This document shows positions 23,305 to 35,403 of a DNA stretch of 64,000 nucleotides, in pieces (within the stretch, counting starts at the first letter, position 1; each line of letters opens with the position of its first letter). Location: contig JAQNBH010000007.1 of the NCBI GenBank assembly GCA_028752905.1, forward strand, positions 19,612,816 to 19,676,815, written 5' to 3'. Under the pieces are notes generated by a model. The model did no database searches. It was not told the DNA's origin and was given only the letters and a program-made list of their open reading frames with translations. The DNA comes from Cladorhizidae sp. MBARI D1340-BT2. Taxonomy: Eukaryota > Porifera > Demospongiae > Poecilosclerida > Cladorhizidae. A program made the position numbers and the translations under genes.

Positions 23305-25701
23305 TTATTTTTGCACCAAAGCATCAGTTGCTTGTTTCATTTCAGCCTTGGTCATGGTATATGTGCGTCCAGTATGGGTGTTTGGAGAACACATTGAGAG
23401 AATGTCACTGCCATCCACAGTGAGGATGTCTGTGGGATCAGGGTAGACAAAAGATGGAGCAGGACCTTTAGGATGCATAAAGGTGAGTTCGACTTCTTTC
23501 TCAACATGGTTGACATCCAGAACACAGGCCAGGTACCATTCTTCCAAGTATCTCGCTGTGCAAAATCCTCTAATGGAATCCAAGGGAATTGAAGTGGCAT
23601 GTGTCGATGCTGATACCTTCTCTGTTCGCTTTTCCTTTGATAAGGAGAATGGCTTCACTTCAAGGGTTCCTTGATCCGTGGGAATAAAAGCGTGGAGCTT
23701 TTGTGTGCCTGGAATCGTGCGAGCCTCCTCAAAGTGCTGCTGCAAGGCCTTCTCCTGCTCTTTATACTCCTCTGTCGTGACATATGAAAATGTCATCTCG
23801 TGGAAGGTTGTCTGCGAGTGGACAAACAGGTCATAGGCATTGAGAATTGGAGGTGCATTTCCAGTCCTTTGTAGGCTGGTCCTAGCAGCATGACGCTTTA
23901 TTGTTCCCCCAACACCATCACATGGACCCTTTCCGTGGCTTGTGGCAAAAAAGTGCCATTCAGCCTTAACGCCGAAATCTTCGAAGTGATGTGTCAGGTT
24001 AATGAAGTTCTTCCGGTTCTTATACTGGGAAGCACAGCCATCGGAAAAATATATCACTTTCGAACTCTCTGGAATGTTGACTTCATGTACTTTATTAGAC
24101 AAGATTGGAACAAATATACTGCAGAGGTTTCGTGCACATTACACTCCGAAATTATGGGAAAGCTTTTGTGTTTCAAAGTGCCATAGATTTCCTTGTAGTA
24201 TATAACGAAGGGATGAAGGGTTGCCTGCGCATTATTCCAATGGAAACTCTGACTTACATCTTGAACTACGAAGGAGTAATTCTCTGCGAAGTCGCCTATG
24301 ACTATAAATTCCTGTTCTTGCAGTTCTTCTTTCCGCTTTTGTAGATATTGTGCTTGCATCTTGGCAGTAAAGTCATGCTAGGCTAATATCTTCAGTCGTT
24401 CAGCCAGGGACTCCGCAAACTCATCTGAAGATAACTTCTTCGTTTCCAAATTGGAACGGTCTATACTCTTCCATTCTCTGAATTCGATTTCATCAATATC
24501 ACACTTATCAAAAACATTTGTAAGTAGTTCAATGGTTGCTTGCTCCCCTGGACAGGCTTGACATTTCCCAAAATGGCATGCTTCACTTGGTGGATTGCAC
24601 ATCATATGGGCAAGAAGGTGCCGATAGTCGGTGATGTGGTCGGTTCCTAATCTTGTACCATCTTCTGGTTCATCGCCATTCTGAAATGCATTTTTGACTG
24701 CTTCGAACATAAGCTTAACATTTTGGTGTTTGGTGCACACACAAACAGTGTGGGTACCACTTGCACCTGCCAAGACGCACTCCTTAGGCCTCAGCTCGGC
24801 GAACTTCAATCTTCACAGTTGGGTGCAATGACTCATAGGCTTCCTTCAAGTTGCACAGGACTAAGTGCTTCTGTCGTCTTACTCGAATTCCATCAGGGAG
24901 TTTAACTGAGATGAAATCTTTCATGCCCGGCATTTGTCGGCTGATCTCTGGGAATCGGTAGAAATACTCAACCAGCTTTACAGTATCATTATGTAGGCGC
25001 TTCCCTACACGAGGATTTGGAGATGATAACACACCCTTTTCCTGAACTAACTTCTTAGCTTGACGTGCCATGTACTGGGTACATTTGAATTCTTTCATCA
25101 CCTTTTCACGACTCCAGGATTTAGGTAAGCAGGTTAGAACTGTGATCTTCTCACTTTTCGAACTTGCCAGTGTAAACTTTTCCTTCAGTTGTTGAATAAT
25201 CTCTGACTTGGCATCATCTGCACTCTCATCAGATGACTCAACTTCTATGCCGGTAGCCGTCTCAATCTTATGCTTGATTGCATCACTCACTCGGCGTATT
25301 TTCTATTTGGGATATTGAGGGTTTAGAAGTCCACGACTTTTCTTAAATGGAGATTGACCAATGGCAGACATGGTGTCATTCAACTTATCCAACTCGTACT
25401 CCATGAAAGAGTCATCCTCATCATGCTGTTCAGGTTGAACATCTTCTTGGTCAGAATCCAGTAAATCCTCTAGTTCTTCTAGTGTAGCCGCTGGCAGGTC
25501 AAGGTGGGCAGGGATAGTATTTTTCGAGAGGTCACAGCGACAGTTTTTGCAAACTTTGTGGCTTGTTGTCAGACTAAAGGTTGGATTTCGAGCTGTGATA
25601 TCCTCAGTCACACTAAAGAGTTGCTTTGTAACCCGCTTCCTGTGGCGTTTCCAGGGATCAGCACATTGCTTACCCAGATTGAGTAGGTTCAATGTCATCA
25701 T
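23305..25701 (-). pseudogene. Pseudogene of an uncharacterised, possibly transposon-derived invertebrate protein family
   Basis: Five collinear minus-strand blocks make one protein of roughly 790 residues, broken by a TAG near 25300, a frameshift near 24805, a TAG near 24360 and a frameshift near 24090. In order they show a CKNCRCDL cysteine cluster, an acidic stretch, THTVCVCTKHQNVKLM, a second cysteine cluster (CNPPSEACHFGKCQACPG), GDFAENYSF, YFSDGCASQYKNRKNF and HFFATSHGKGPCDGVGG. I recall this architecture as common and uncharacterised in cnidarian, sponge and other invertebrate genomes. The spaced acidic residues in GDFAEN, FSDG and CDGVGG resemble an RNase-H-fold active site, which is inference. 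It is antisense within a TAPT1 intron. Confidence 0.7.
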
Positions 25702-27155
25702 TCAATCTGAAAAAGAGATAGAATGGTATTTGTTAATTACACTCAATAAATCTACACTCAGGCCACTCAGGCCAGTGGTGGTATAAAAATATATAGTAAA
25801 ATTTTGCCTGTTCATTAGTTTTATGACTGAGCCTAGACCAGTAACAGCTGCTAGAGCCATAGCTGCTGTTAGTAGCTAGTCTTCTAACTGCACTGAAGGG
25901 ATGTACATAGAAAGTGCCACTATGGTGTGTTTGTTTGGATAAGGTAAGGAATGGTGTGTTAGAGGTTTGCTTTCTTGCTTGTCATGGATAGCTGAATATC
26001 CAGCATCACAGCCAGATATATCAAAGAGGACTGCCAAGGGTAGCTACTTAGCTTTAGTAACAGAATAATATACTAGATAACTACATACATGAATAAGTAA
26101 ATATTACCATAAAAATATAGGCTTACCTCATTTGAAACTGCCCCTCCAATTGAAGCCACCCTTCCAATTTAGTAATAGCAGGTCCAGGTAGTAGTAGATA
26201 TTTATAAGCACAGCTTACTTATAGAAGCCTGGCAGACTCACATCTTATCATTTGTAGATCTAGGAGAGATAACTATTGTTCTCTAACCAAAAAGTTAACA
26301 ACTTTTTTGTTAAAGCAAATTCCATTTAATTACAAGTTCTATTTAAACTAAAACAGGCTCTGTGTGTGGGGTAATTTCCTTGACAGCAGCTTGCACATTC
26401 AAAGAGTTAAGTCATCAGAATGTCTTCTGCAATAGTCTAACAGACTTGATAAATAACACCAAGTCTCCGTTATCTATCATGAATTGTCGCGACGAGTCAA
26501 AATAGGCTTCATAAGAAAAACCATTGCTCCTAAATTATTGACATGCAAGTAAAATGGTTTAGATGGGTTATTCTACACACAAAGGGCTAACCTATATCCG
26601 ATTTTCAGGCGATAATATTTTTACATCAACAAAAATCTCGGCCGGCGATTTCTTCAATCTGAAAAAAAAAATTGTGGCTGACCCCCCTTATTCTTCTTAA
26701 GTGCATAAATTGAAAGTACTCCTCAAGCACGATCCAACAGTGAAAACCAGACATCTCTATCTTTATTGGTTCCAGAGATATCATGATTTAAAGATTCGTG
26801 GATCGTCCCCTAGTGGCGATTTTCGGAAGCTCATAACTTTGGAACCGAACGAGATATCGAAATTTCGACGACACCATCGAATTTCTCGTGTTGAGGATGT
26901 CCAATATGGTCATTTTCAGGTTAACCTGAGGTGGCCAAGAAAAATGTTTGGTTGATCTGATGTGGAATGACTCCAAGTTTGCATTACAACAGTCCACAAG
27001 CACGAGCTTATAATTTTGTTTCAGCATCAACTCATTCTTAATTTATATTTTGCTCAGTTTGCTGCCATGCCCTCCCCCCGCTAATTAGAGAGTTTATTTC
27101 AGTATTCTATTAGATGATTGTTGGTTGTTGTTGTTGTTGTTGTTTTCAACTCCAG
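25702..27155. other. TAPT1 intron sequence, possible old dispersed repeat
   Basis: No gene is recognised. The stretch 26720-26940 has a composition unlike its surroundings (GAACCGAACGAGATATCGAA, CGACGACACCATCGAA) and may be a fragment of a dispersed element, but I cannot name it. Confidence 0.4.
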
Positions 27156-27301
27156 GCGACTAGTGAACATACCGACATGGTGTCTCGGAGAATGGGTTTT
27201 ATTCCTCTACCTCTGGGATGTTTACTGTTTAGAACTATCAGCCAATCAGTCAACTGGCCTCACATGTATTGGTTGCAACTCGGCTTTGCAGCTTATCTGA
27301 G
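27156..27301 (+). CDS. TAPT1: TAPT1 homologue, exon 6 of 7 visible
   Basis: Acceptor TTTTCAACTCCAG, donor CTGAG|GTAAAG. It encodes MVSRRMGFIPLPLGCLLFRT, matching the family motif SVARRMGFIPLPLAVLLIRV, then hydrophobic residues ending QLGFAAYL. It ends in phase 2 and joins the last exon through a split serine codon. The donor lies on the edge of minisatellite array G, whose first unit begins with the last exon bases. Confidence 0.95.
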
Positions 27302-28342
27302 GTAAAGACAGGGAGTTGTACGGTGGGATATAGTTGTGTGGTAGACATACTGCATAGAGGTGGTGAAGGCAGGGAGCTTGTACAGTGGGATATAGTTGTG
27401 TGGAAGACATACTGCATAGAGGTGGTGAAGGCAGGGAGCTTGTACAGTGGGATATAGTTGTGTGGAAGACATACTGCATAGAGGTGAAGGCAGGGAGCTT
27501 GTACAGTGGGATATAGTTGTGTGGAAGACATACTGCATAGAGGTGGTGAAGTCAGGGAGCTTGTACAGTGGGATATAGTTGTGTGGAAGACATACTGCAT
27601 AGAGGTGAAGGCAGGGAGCTTGTACAGTGGGATATAGTTGTGTGGTAGACATACTGCATGAGGTGGAGGCAGGGAGCTTGTACAGTGGGATATAGTTGTG
27701 TGGAAGACATACTGCATAGAGGTGAAGGCAGGGAGCTTGTACAGTGGGATATAGTTGTGTGGAAGACATACTGCATAGAGGTGAAGGCAGGGAGCTTGTA
27801 CAGTGGGATATAGTTGTGTGGTAGACATACTGCATGAGGTGGAGGCAGGGAGCTTGTACAGTGGGATATAGTTGTGTGGTAGACATACTGCATAGAGGTG
27901 GTGAAGTCAGGGAGCTTGTACAGTGGGATATAGTTGTGTGGAAGACATACTGCATAGAGGTGAAGGCAGGGAGCTTGTACAGTGGGATATAGTTGTGTGG
28001 TAGACATACTGCATAGAGGTGAAGTCAGGGAGCTTGTACAGTGGGATATAGTTGTGTGGTAGACATACTGCATAGAGGTGAAGTCAGGGAGCTTGTACAG
28101 TGGGATATAGTTGTGTGGTAGACATACTGCATAGAGGTGAAGTCAGGGAGCTTGTACAGTGGGATATAGTTGTGTGGTAGACATACTGCATGAGGTGGAG
28201 GCAGGGAGCTTGTACAGTGGGATATAGTTGTGTGGTAGACATATTGCATAAGGTGAAGACAGGGAGTTGTACAGTGGGATATAGTTGTGTGGTAGACATA
28301 CTGCATAGAGGTGAAGGCAGGGAGCTTGTACAGTGGGATATA
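27299..28342. repeat. 59-bp minisatellite array G, about 18 copies, starting at a splice donor
   Basis: Unit GAGGTGAAGGCAGGGAGCTT, then GTACAGTGGGATATAGTTGT, then GTGGTAGACATACTGCATA. Lengths vary with a GGT insertion or loss. The first unit begins at the last exon bases (GAG|GTAAAGACAGGGAG), so the authentic donor of TAPT1 exon 6 is part of the repeated unit. Later units carry GAG|GTGAAG or GAGGTGGTGAAG in the same position. Confidence 0.95.
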
Positions 28343-28732
28343 AAATTTGCGGTTATCATGGCAAAAATCAATTCGATGAATATGGGTGGTAAGGGTGTGG
28401 TTGAAGAGTGTCAGCGTGATGTGCTTCCAATCCACGAATGCTCATGTGAATTTTTGTGTTAGGGGGAGTGAGTACTGTTGTATATGAATATTCATGAGCA
28501 AATGTTTCCCCCCTATTATTTGGTTATGGGTTCAAGGTGCAGAGACACATTGAAAACAACATCAACATATTTCCACCTGTACTAATATGCTTATTTCTAA
28601 TCTAAATGTTGGCCATGCCTAAGGGGGGGGGGGGGGGGATGTTACAACTCATTAGCTTAGCTTAGTGACCCTTTTGTCCACTATATGTAGTACTCTGTAC
28701 TGTTCTCAAAGAAATATTCTGTTCAAAGAAAT

Positions 28733-29240
28733 ATTCTGTTTATAAGAAGACTAAGGGAGAGTGGCATGAAGGATTTTATAAGAAGACTAAGGGAGTGTGG
28801 CATGAAGGATTTTATAAGAAGACTAAGGTAGTGTGGCATGAAGGATTTTATAAGAAGACTAAGGTATGAAGGATTTTATAAGAAGACTAGGGAGTGTGGC
28901 ATGAAGGATTTTATAAGAAGACTAAGGGAGTATGGCATGAAGGATTTTATAAGAAGACTAAGAGAGTGTGGCATGAAAGATTTTATACGAAGACTAAGGA
29001 AGTGTGGCATGAAAGATTTTATAAGAAGACTAAGAGAGTGTGGCATGAAGGATTTTATAAGAAGACTAACGGAGTATGGCATGAAGGATTTTATAAGAAG
29101 ACTAAGAGAGTGTGGCATGAAAGATTTTATACGAAGACTAAGGAAGTGTGGCATGAAAGATTTTATAAGAAGACTAAGAGAGTGTGGCATGAAAGAGTTT
29201 ATAAGAAGACTAAGAGCGTGTGGCATGAAGGATTTTATTA
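28733..29240. repeat. 36-bp minisatellite array H, about 14 copies
   Basis: Unit TGTGGCATGAAGGATTTTAT followed by AAGAAGACTAAGGGAG, with variants (AAAGATT, ACGAAG) and one shortened copy near 28862. A five-unit block at about 28965-29110 looks partly duplicated at about 29105-29215. Forward open frames (MKDFIRRLRECG) are artefacts of the 36-bp period. Confidence 0.95.
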
Positions 29241-29422
29241 GTGAAGGCACCGTATGGCTCAGGGTTTTGTGTCGCAGGTACTATATGGCACTCCGGGTTT
29301 TGTCGTTTAAGAAAATATGCATGTGCAATGACCATAATTTTTACACCATAAAATAGCTTATTTCCAGCTCTATTTATCCATCTAATCTCAAGTGCATCAC
29401 TACCCAGTAGCCAAGGTAAAAA

Positions 29423-30960
29423 TTAAACACCAACTGTTAGGTTTTGACGACCCAAAAATGACTGAGGCAAAATAGCAAAAGTCATATTTCTAGAGAAGGT
29501 GGTGCTCTTGGCTTGTCTGAGGATGACTCTAGCAAGGAAGAAGATTGTGGCATCCATGCTTACCAGGTGATGCTTCCACTTCAAGCTCATGGTAAACTTT
29601 ATGGATGGCCTGATGTTGTTCAGATAGTCCAACAACTCCTGCTCACTTCCCTTCTTCACAATGCAGAAGGTATCATCCACATATCTCTTCCAAAACCTTG
29701 GCGCAGTTGTGAGTGTCAATTCCTCAAAGAATTCCACGAATGTGAGTTTGAACACCTGAAATATTTGAAGACATTGCTGAAGCACCATCATAAGCTCAGA
29801 GGTTGGCTACCACTGCAGATACTGGAGAGCCCATTGCTGCACCCTCTCTCTGCTCATAGAATTTTTCTTGATACCTGAAGTAAGTGGATTTTAGGCACAA
29901 CTCCAACAGTTCAGAAATCCTGTCTGCACCTAGTGTAGTCCTCTCACGCAAGCTTTCATCTCATCTTTCGTCAACATTCTAAAAATTACTTCCACAGCCT
30001 CATCAATGGGAACATTGGTAAAAAGAGAGGAAACATCAAAATTGACAAGACACTCATCCTATGCCAAACATTCACCTTGAATACGCTTGATAAATTGCTC
30101 AGAATCCTTGACATACATGTATGTACTTGTATTTCGAGCTAGAGGTGATATCAAATGTGCTTATGAACTTGGAAAGATTAATGGTGCACGTATACAAGAC
30201 ACAATAGGCCTAAGGGGAACCTCAGGTTTATGTATCTTAGGGAGCCCATAAATCAGTGGTGGTCTACTTCCAGTGGGCCTAATTCTATTGTATAATGCAG
30301 TTTTTATTTCTCCCGTCTTCTCTATATTCTTTAATGCACGATTTACCTTGCTTTCCTGTGCCTTGGAAGGATCTTCTTCAGTATTCCATATTTTTGATTT
30401 CCAGCATTCCTGTCAGTGTCTTCCCATTGTCTGCTAGTAAGATTACGAGCTCTTTCCATCTTCCTCATCTTTCCATCTTCCTCAGTTCTTCAAGGGCCTT
30501 TCTCTGTTCCTTCATCAGGTTGTCCTTTGGTTTCCTTGCTCTTCTCAAAATTCCACATGTTCTTCCTTGAAGCTCATGTGCCTTGTTATCCTCCAGCTTC
30601 CTGGCCATCTCTTCTACTGCAGCTATGGTGTCCATCGAAGGATCTTTGGAGCAGGGACAAAGTTAGGTCCCAAAGCAAGCACTTCTTCCTGAGTTGTTCT
30701 TCTCTGTCACCCATTTTGGGGTTGAAACTTCACTTCTCTCGATCTCCTTCTCTCCAAAAGTGTCTCCAGCTTCTTTTCACATTCAGCTGTTAAGGCACTG
30801 CTTCTTCTGTGGACCTACAGAAGAAGCCTTAACAGCTGAATGTGAAGATCATCTTGAAGCCAAACTGGAACCAGCACTTGGAAGTAACGGCTTCAGACCC
30901 TTTGTAGGGGAGCAGCAGAGAAGACCCACAGCAAATCCAGAAAGAACCATAAATTAAAAA
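29423..30960 (-). pseudogene. Decayed Penelope-like reverse transcriptase
   Basis: Minus-strand reading gives, in order, [18 protein letters not shown] (about 30240-30180), SLFTNVPIDEAVEV (about 30040-30000) and FWKRYVDDTFCIVKKGSEQE (about 29690-29630). These correspond to the reverse transcriptase motifs of Penelope-like elements, with YVDD as the catalytic centre. Stops and frame changes interrupt the rest, so it is not functional as it stands. The N-terminal portion (30300-30960) is only weakly readable. I found no GIY-YIG endonuclease motif downstream; the strand is lost in array H. It lies antisense in the last TAPT1 intron. Confidence 0.75.
30777..30845. repeat. Imperfect hairpin, about 29-bp arms
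   Basis: Left arm TCACATTCAGCTGTTAAGGC plus CTTCTTCTGT (with a 4-base ACTG bulge), loop GGACCT, then the complementary right arm starting ACAGAAGAAGCCTTAACAGC. It sits at the 5' part of the Penelope-like remnant. Confidence 0.85.
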
Positions 30961-31059
30961 AACATAACTTTTCTAAAGACCACAAACCTTTGCAGGATCC
31001 TTTACCAAGTAACGAAGACGCTCTGTATTATATTTGTATTAATATTCCTGTATGCATCA

Positions 31060-31760
31060 TGTGGAGCACAGCAATTGGGAGCCTATAGGTCCTTCTTCAT
31101 GGGGAGCCCAGCAACTGGGAGCCTAGGCTCTTCTTCATGGGGAGCCCAGCAACTGAGAGCCTAGGCCCTTCTTCATGGGGAGCCCAGCAACTGGGAGCCT
31201 AGGCTCTTCTTCATGGGGAGCCCAGCAACTGAGAGCCTAGGCCCTTCTTCATGGGGAGCCCAGAAACTGGGAGCCTAGGCCCTTCTTCATGGGGAGCCCA
31301 GAAACTGGGAGCCTCAGGCCCTTCTTCATGGGGAGCCCAGCAACTGGGAGCCTAGGCCCTTCTTCATGGGGAGCCCAGCAACTGGGAGCCTAGGCCCTTC
31401 TTCATGGGGAGCCCAGAAACTGGGAGCCTAGGCCCTTCTTCATGTGGAGCCCAACAACTGGGAGCCTAGGCCCCTCTTCATGAGAAGCCCAGAAACTGGG
31501 AGCCTAGGCCCTTCTTCATGGGGAGCCCAGCAACTGGGAGCCTAGGCCCTTCTTCATGGGAAGCCCATAAACTGGGAGCCTAGGCCCTTCTTCATGGGGA
31601 GCCAAGCAACTGGGAGCCTAGGCCCTTCTTCATGTGGAGCCCAGCCTAGGCCCCTCTTTATGGGGAGCCCAGCAACTGGGAGCCTAGGCTCCTCTTCATG
31701 GAGAGCCCAGAAACTGGGAGCCTAGGCCCTTCTTCATGGGGAGCCCAGCAACTGGGAGCC
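31060..31760. repeat. 38-bp minisatellite array I, about 19 copies
   Basis: Unit GGGAGCCTAGGCCCTTCTTC followed by ATGGGGAGCCCAGCAACT, with variants (GAAACT, TGTGGAGCC, GCTCTTC). One unit near 31640 is shortened. It lies in the last TAPT1 intron. Confidence 0.95.
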
Positions 31761-31859
31761 AATCAATCTATGTAGAAGAATAGAAGATCGAACTGTTGCA
31801 GTGTGTCATGGATGGACATCACATCCACAGCTCAGTAATGAAATAAACATCAACTCTTG

Positions 31860-31925
31860 AGCAGATGGATGCTCTAGCCTTCATCAGCATCTAGTCGAAA
31901 TGTCTCTTATAATAATTTCCTTTCC
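31860..31925. repeat. Dispersed short repeat (CTAGTCGAAACGTC family), half inverted
   Basis: GATGCTCTAGCCTTCATCAG (the reverse complement of the family's CTGATGAAGGCTAGAGCATC) is followed directly by CATCTAGTCGAAATGTCTC in forward orientation. It belongs to the same family as the copies near 37675, 38297, 40241 and 45373. Confidence 0.7.
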
Positions 31926-32135
31926 TTTCTGGAAAGGGTAGTCTATGGCAAGCGTAGTTTTCCCTCCACGTAATATAATAATAATTTTGTGTACACATGC
32001 TAAGACAAAAGTAGAGAATTTCCCAAAGTACATAAGTGCATTCTGAGTAGGTTCAGTTACACTATATTCTGCATTGATTTATGAAGCGGTTAGCTTAATC
32101 AGGTGTTAATGACGTGATATGTGTTGTGGTTGTAG

Positions 32136-32448
32136 CTTGATGTCATTGAAGGTGTTACTTGGCATCATTCTGTTGAAGTTGGCGAGAAGATATCACAAAA
32201 TGGACGCCAAGAACAAGAAAGAACCAGACGTTTCTGCCGAGATGGTTTCCAGATCGCTAGATGACTTTGCCGGTGCTGAATCTAGTGCTGGATTTGGTCT
32301 CCGCAGAAGACCAAGTTTAACTTCAGACTCCCCTATTGTAGCTGCCCTGAAAATAGACAACACCAAAGCAAAAGCGAGATTCAAATCTAAATCAAAGTCA
32401 CTTTCAGATGTTGAGCGGTTTACCTTGTGTAGTAATCGCATCGTGTAA
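32136..32448 (+). CDS. TAPT1: TAPT1 homologue, terminal exon with stop
   Basis: Acceptor TTGTGGTTGTAG. With the split codon it reads SLMSLKVLLGIILLKLARRY, matching the family's LISLKVLNSIVLLGKS, then a polar tail ending DVERFTLCSNRIV and TAA. Vertebrate TAPT1 ends in DRFTICGNRID, so the C-terminus is intact. The tail between the membrane segment and this motif is basic, Ser-rich and poorly conserved. The seven exons together give about 368 codons, against roughly 560 for the vertebrate protein, consistent with only the N-terminal part lying outside the window. Confidence 0.96.
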
Positions 32449-32452
32449 TAAA
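32447..32452 (+). terminator. Candidate polyadenylation signal AATAAA overlapping the TAPT1 stop codon
   Basis: The stop TAA (32446-32448) and AATAAA share two bases. If used, the 3' UTR would be only tens of bases long. A GT-rich stretch (TGTGTCTGTGTGTTGTATGT) follows at about 32465, a suitable downstream element. Confidence 0.6.
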
Positions 32453-33322
32453 TACCCTCTCATGTGTCTGTGTGTTGTATGTGGAGGAAGTTCCCATCAT
32501 TATACTCTGTTGATGTGTTGTATGGTCAGATTTTCATGCTGAGTATTGGCCACGCATGAAGTGGCAGGTGTTAAGACACTGCATTACGTTCACACTAAAT
32601 ATTGTTTCCCATCCCGGGTGAGCACCTCATTTTTAATTTATTTTTAAATTAATTATTAATTTTTTTTATGGAAGAAGATCATACTCAATAGTAGTCAAGG
32701 GGCTAATATGAAGAGTAAAGATAGCGAACAAATACATGAGGAATATATTTAGTTGGTTCTAGTTCAGTAGTTAAAAGTCAAAGTGATGATAAGAGGTGTT
32801 GAATATAGTGCTTAACTTTAATGTAATTGGGGAAAGAGTTCCGGAGCCTATATAGTAGTAGGGGAAATGAAAGGTAAGCAGAGTGAGTTCTGTATGGGAT
32901 TAGCAGACGATTACTGGGGTGGAAGGATTGGAGGTTGTAGCAGGGAGTAGGTTGGCATGGTGGGAGGCTAGACGTTCTTGTGAATGAAAAAGATAAGTTT
33001 GGCGTTACGGCGGCGAGAGAGTCGAGGTGGAAGATGAAGCTTAGTGAGAAGAGAAGTGTAGTCCGAGGACTATTGTTTATATAAAATGTGTAGATGAAGA
33101 AAAGAGGATTCTCATGTACTTGAACTCTGAATTGGAGAAGCAGAGATACACAGAGGTAGCAGAGACTTAGTAAGAGGAGATTGGTTTTAAGAAATAGGCA
33201 TGTATTTTGACTTCATTAGATTAAGTATGAGAGATTAGGAAGCAAGCCAGGCAGTGATACAGTTTAGGTCTTTCTGAAAGGAAAAAATCAGAATGAGAAT
33301 TGATGGGACAAAAAAGAAGGAT

Positions 33323-33334
33323 ATCATCGGCGTA
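33323..33334 (-). other. YADD catalytic motif of the LINE reverse transcriptase
   Basis: Reverse complement TACGCCGATGAT encodes YADD, preceded by KLIL and followed by ILLF. The catalytic core is unmutated although the surrounding frame is broken. Confidence 0.85.
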
Positions 33335-35382
33335 GAGAATAAGCTTAGACGAGACGGACAAAAGCACTTTAAATACACTATTGACATAAATTATAAAGAG
33401 GAGAGGACCTATTATAGATCCCTGAAAGACACCAGAAGATTAGGGACAGCTGAGGAAGTGGTGCCTGTGACGATTACTTGTTGCGAACGTGCTGAAATAT
33501 AGGAGTAAAGCCAAATAGTGAGGTAAGGAGGGAAATGCAGGAAGGAAAGATCAATTAACGGTTTGTGAGGTCAAATGCCTTTTTGAGATCTAGAAAACAA
33601 ACCAATTGAAGAAGAGGGTGAAAGGAATGATTGGCCAAGAGAAGGGCTGAAGAAGTGGACTGATGGGGAAGAAAACCAAATTGAGAAGAGGAGATAATAT
33701 TGCACAAAAATTGTAAAGGAGAGAGTGAACTTGCTTTTCAAACAGCTTACTAACTACAGAGAGTAAGGAAATTAGCCAGTAGTTAGAGGGATTGGATGAA
33801 CATTTAGGGATGGGAACAATGAAGGAGTTTTTCCAATCAACTGGAAGACGTCCTTGAGACAAGGAAAATAATGTAAAGGGAGCAATTATGAGCATGTAGA
33901 TTTAACCATTCTAGAGATCAAATCAGGGCCAGAAGCTGTGGAAGAAGGTAAACGAGAAATCAGGCCAATAACATCAGATTCAGTACAGAGAAAGTCAGGA
34001 GGACAGGATGGTTGGGAAGTCCGGAAAGGCAATTGGAGGATATATAGCATGAATTGAATTAAGTATTTCAGCCTATCACGGCTAGCTGACAATGGGTGCA
34101 CATCCCCCTGCCAAGAGTATTTTGAAGTGATGAAGTCAGACAGGGTATGTTTAGCAGGCTTGACAACTGCTCCAGCACTACTCATGTGCCCTTCATAGAA
34201 AGAGTTGCGGCCTCTTAGCTGGTAAACCAACACTCATGATTAGAACCAGAATGAGAGGTGTGTGTGGGAGAGGACACGAGTTGCTTGAGGGAGAATAAAT
34301 CAGAGGGTGCAGAAAGTTGAAGAGATAGAGGAAGAGATGAGCAGGACACATCAACATTGATGTTAAAGCTTAGAATGTCAGAAAGGAGGGATACATCATT
34401 TAAAGATGAAGGAGGTCTAGAAAAAGCTCCAGTAAATTCCTGTACCTTGACTGAGAGAAGAAGGAATTGAAGACTATTATGGAGGTTCAACGGAACAGCA
34501 TGTAAAGAAGAGTGTATATAAATAGCAACACCACCACCGTGGCGATTTCTATCTAGGCAACAAAGTTGAAAATTTGGTAAAGAAATCTCACTATTTAGAA
34601 TGTCTGGTGAGAGCCAAGTCTCATTCACACAAACAAGATCTCATTCACATAAACAAGACGGGAAGATAAGTGTTACAGAGTAGAGACAGCTCATCTAATT
34701 TATATAAGAGACTGCGGGCATTGAAAGAAAACGGCTTAAGAGATCGACTGGTGAAGAGAGAGGTTTTAGGAGAGATTTTGGACGTTGAAGCTAAGGTCTA
34801 GGTCCTTCGTGGTTTCTTTAGATGGAGCTGGGGCAGGAGATGTGGTGATTGAAGAGACCCAGAAGGATGAGGGTGTGAGGAGAGGAACAAAGCCATTCGC
34901 CTCCAGGGAAGAAAGAGGGTGAAGGTGTTGTAGTGGGTCTGGAGGAGAATGGTTTTGTTGGGGACATCCATTGTTGATGCCAGGTGGATGGTGCCAATCT
35001 CTTATATGAGGGGGAAACTCTTGGGTAGGTAAGGGATGAATGGGAGTAGGCAGCAGAGGAGTGGTGAGTGGGATTGATCCCCTTAGACGAGGGAAAAGCC
35101 TTTGAGGTGGAAAGGGATAAATAAGAGTAGATAGTAGAGGAGGTTTGTAAGGAGTACGACGAGCATGGTGAGCATGTGTGGAGGCTTTGGAGGAGGCGAG
35201 AGGATAAAAAAGTATTTGATGGAGAATAAGTATTGGAAGTGGAACCGAGTTAGACTTATGACAAGGGGTAGTTGACCATGTGTACATAGGAAGAGGGGAA
35301 ACTGGAGAGGAAACTGGAGAAACGCCAACTTTGAGGACGGACTATATCAATACTTAAGTTGAGGAAGTCGAGTTAGGAGAAT

Positions 35383-35403
35383 GGGGGGGGGGGGGGGGGG
35401 GGG
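35383..35403. repeat. 21-base G homopolymer
   Basis: Run of G inside the LINE ORF1-like region; on the LINE strand it encodes a proline run. Length is likely uncertain in the assembly. Confidence 0.9.
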
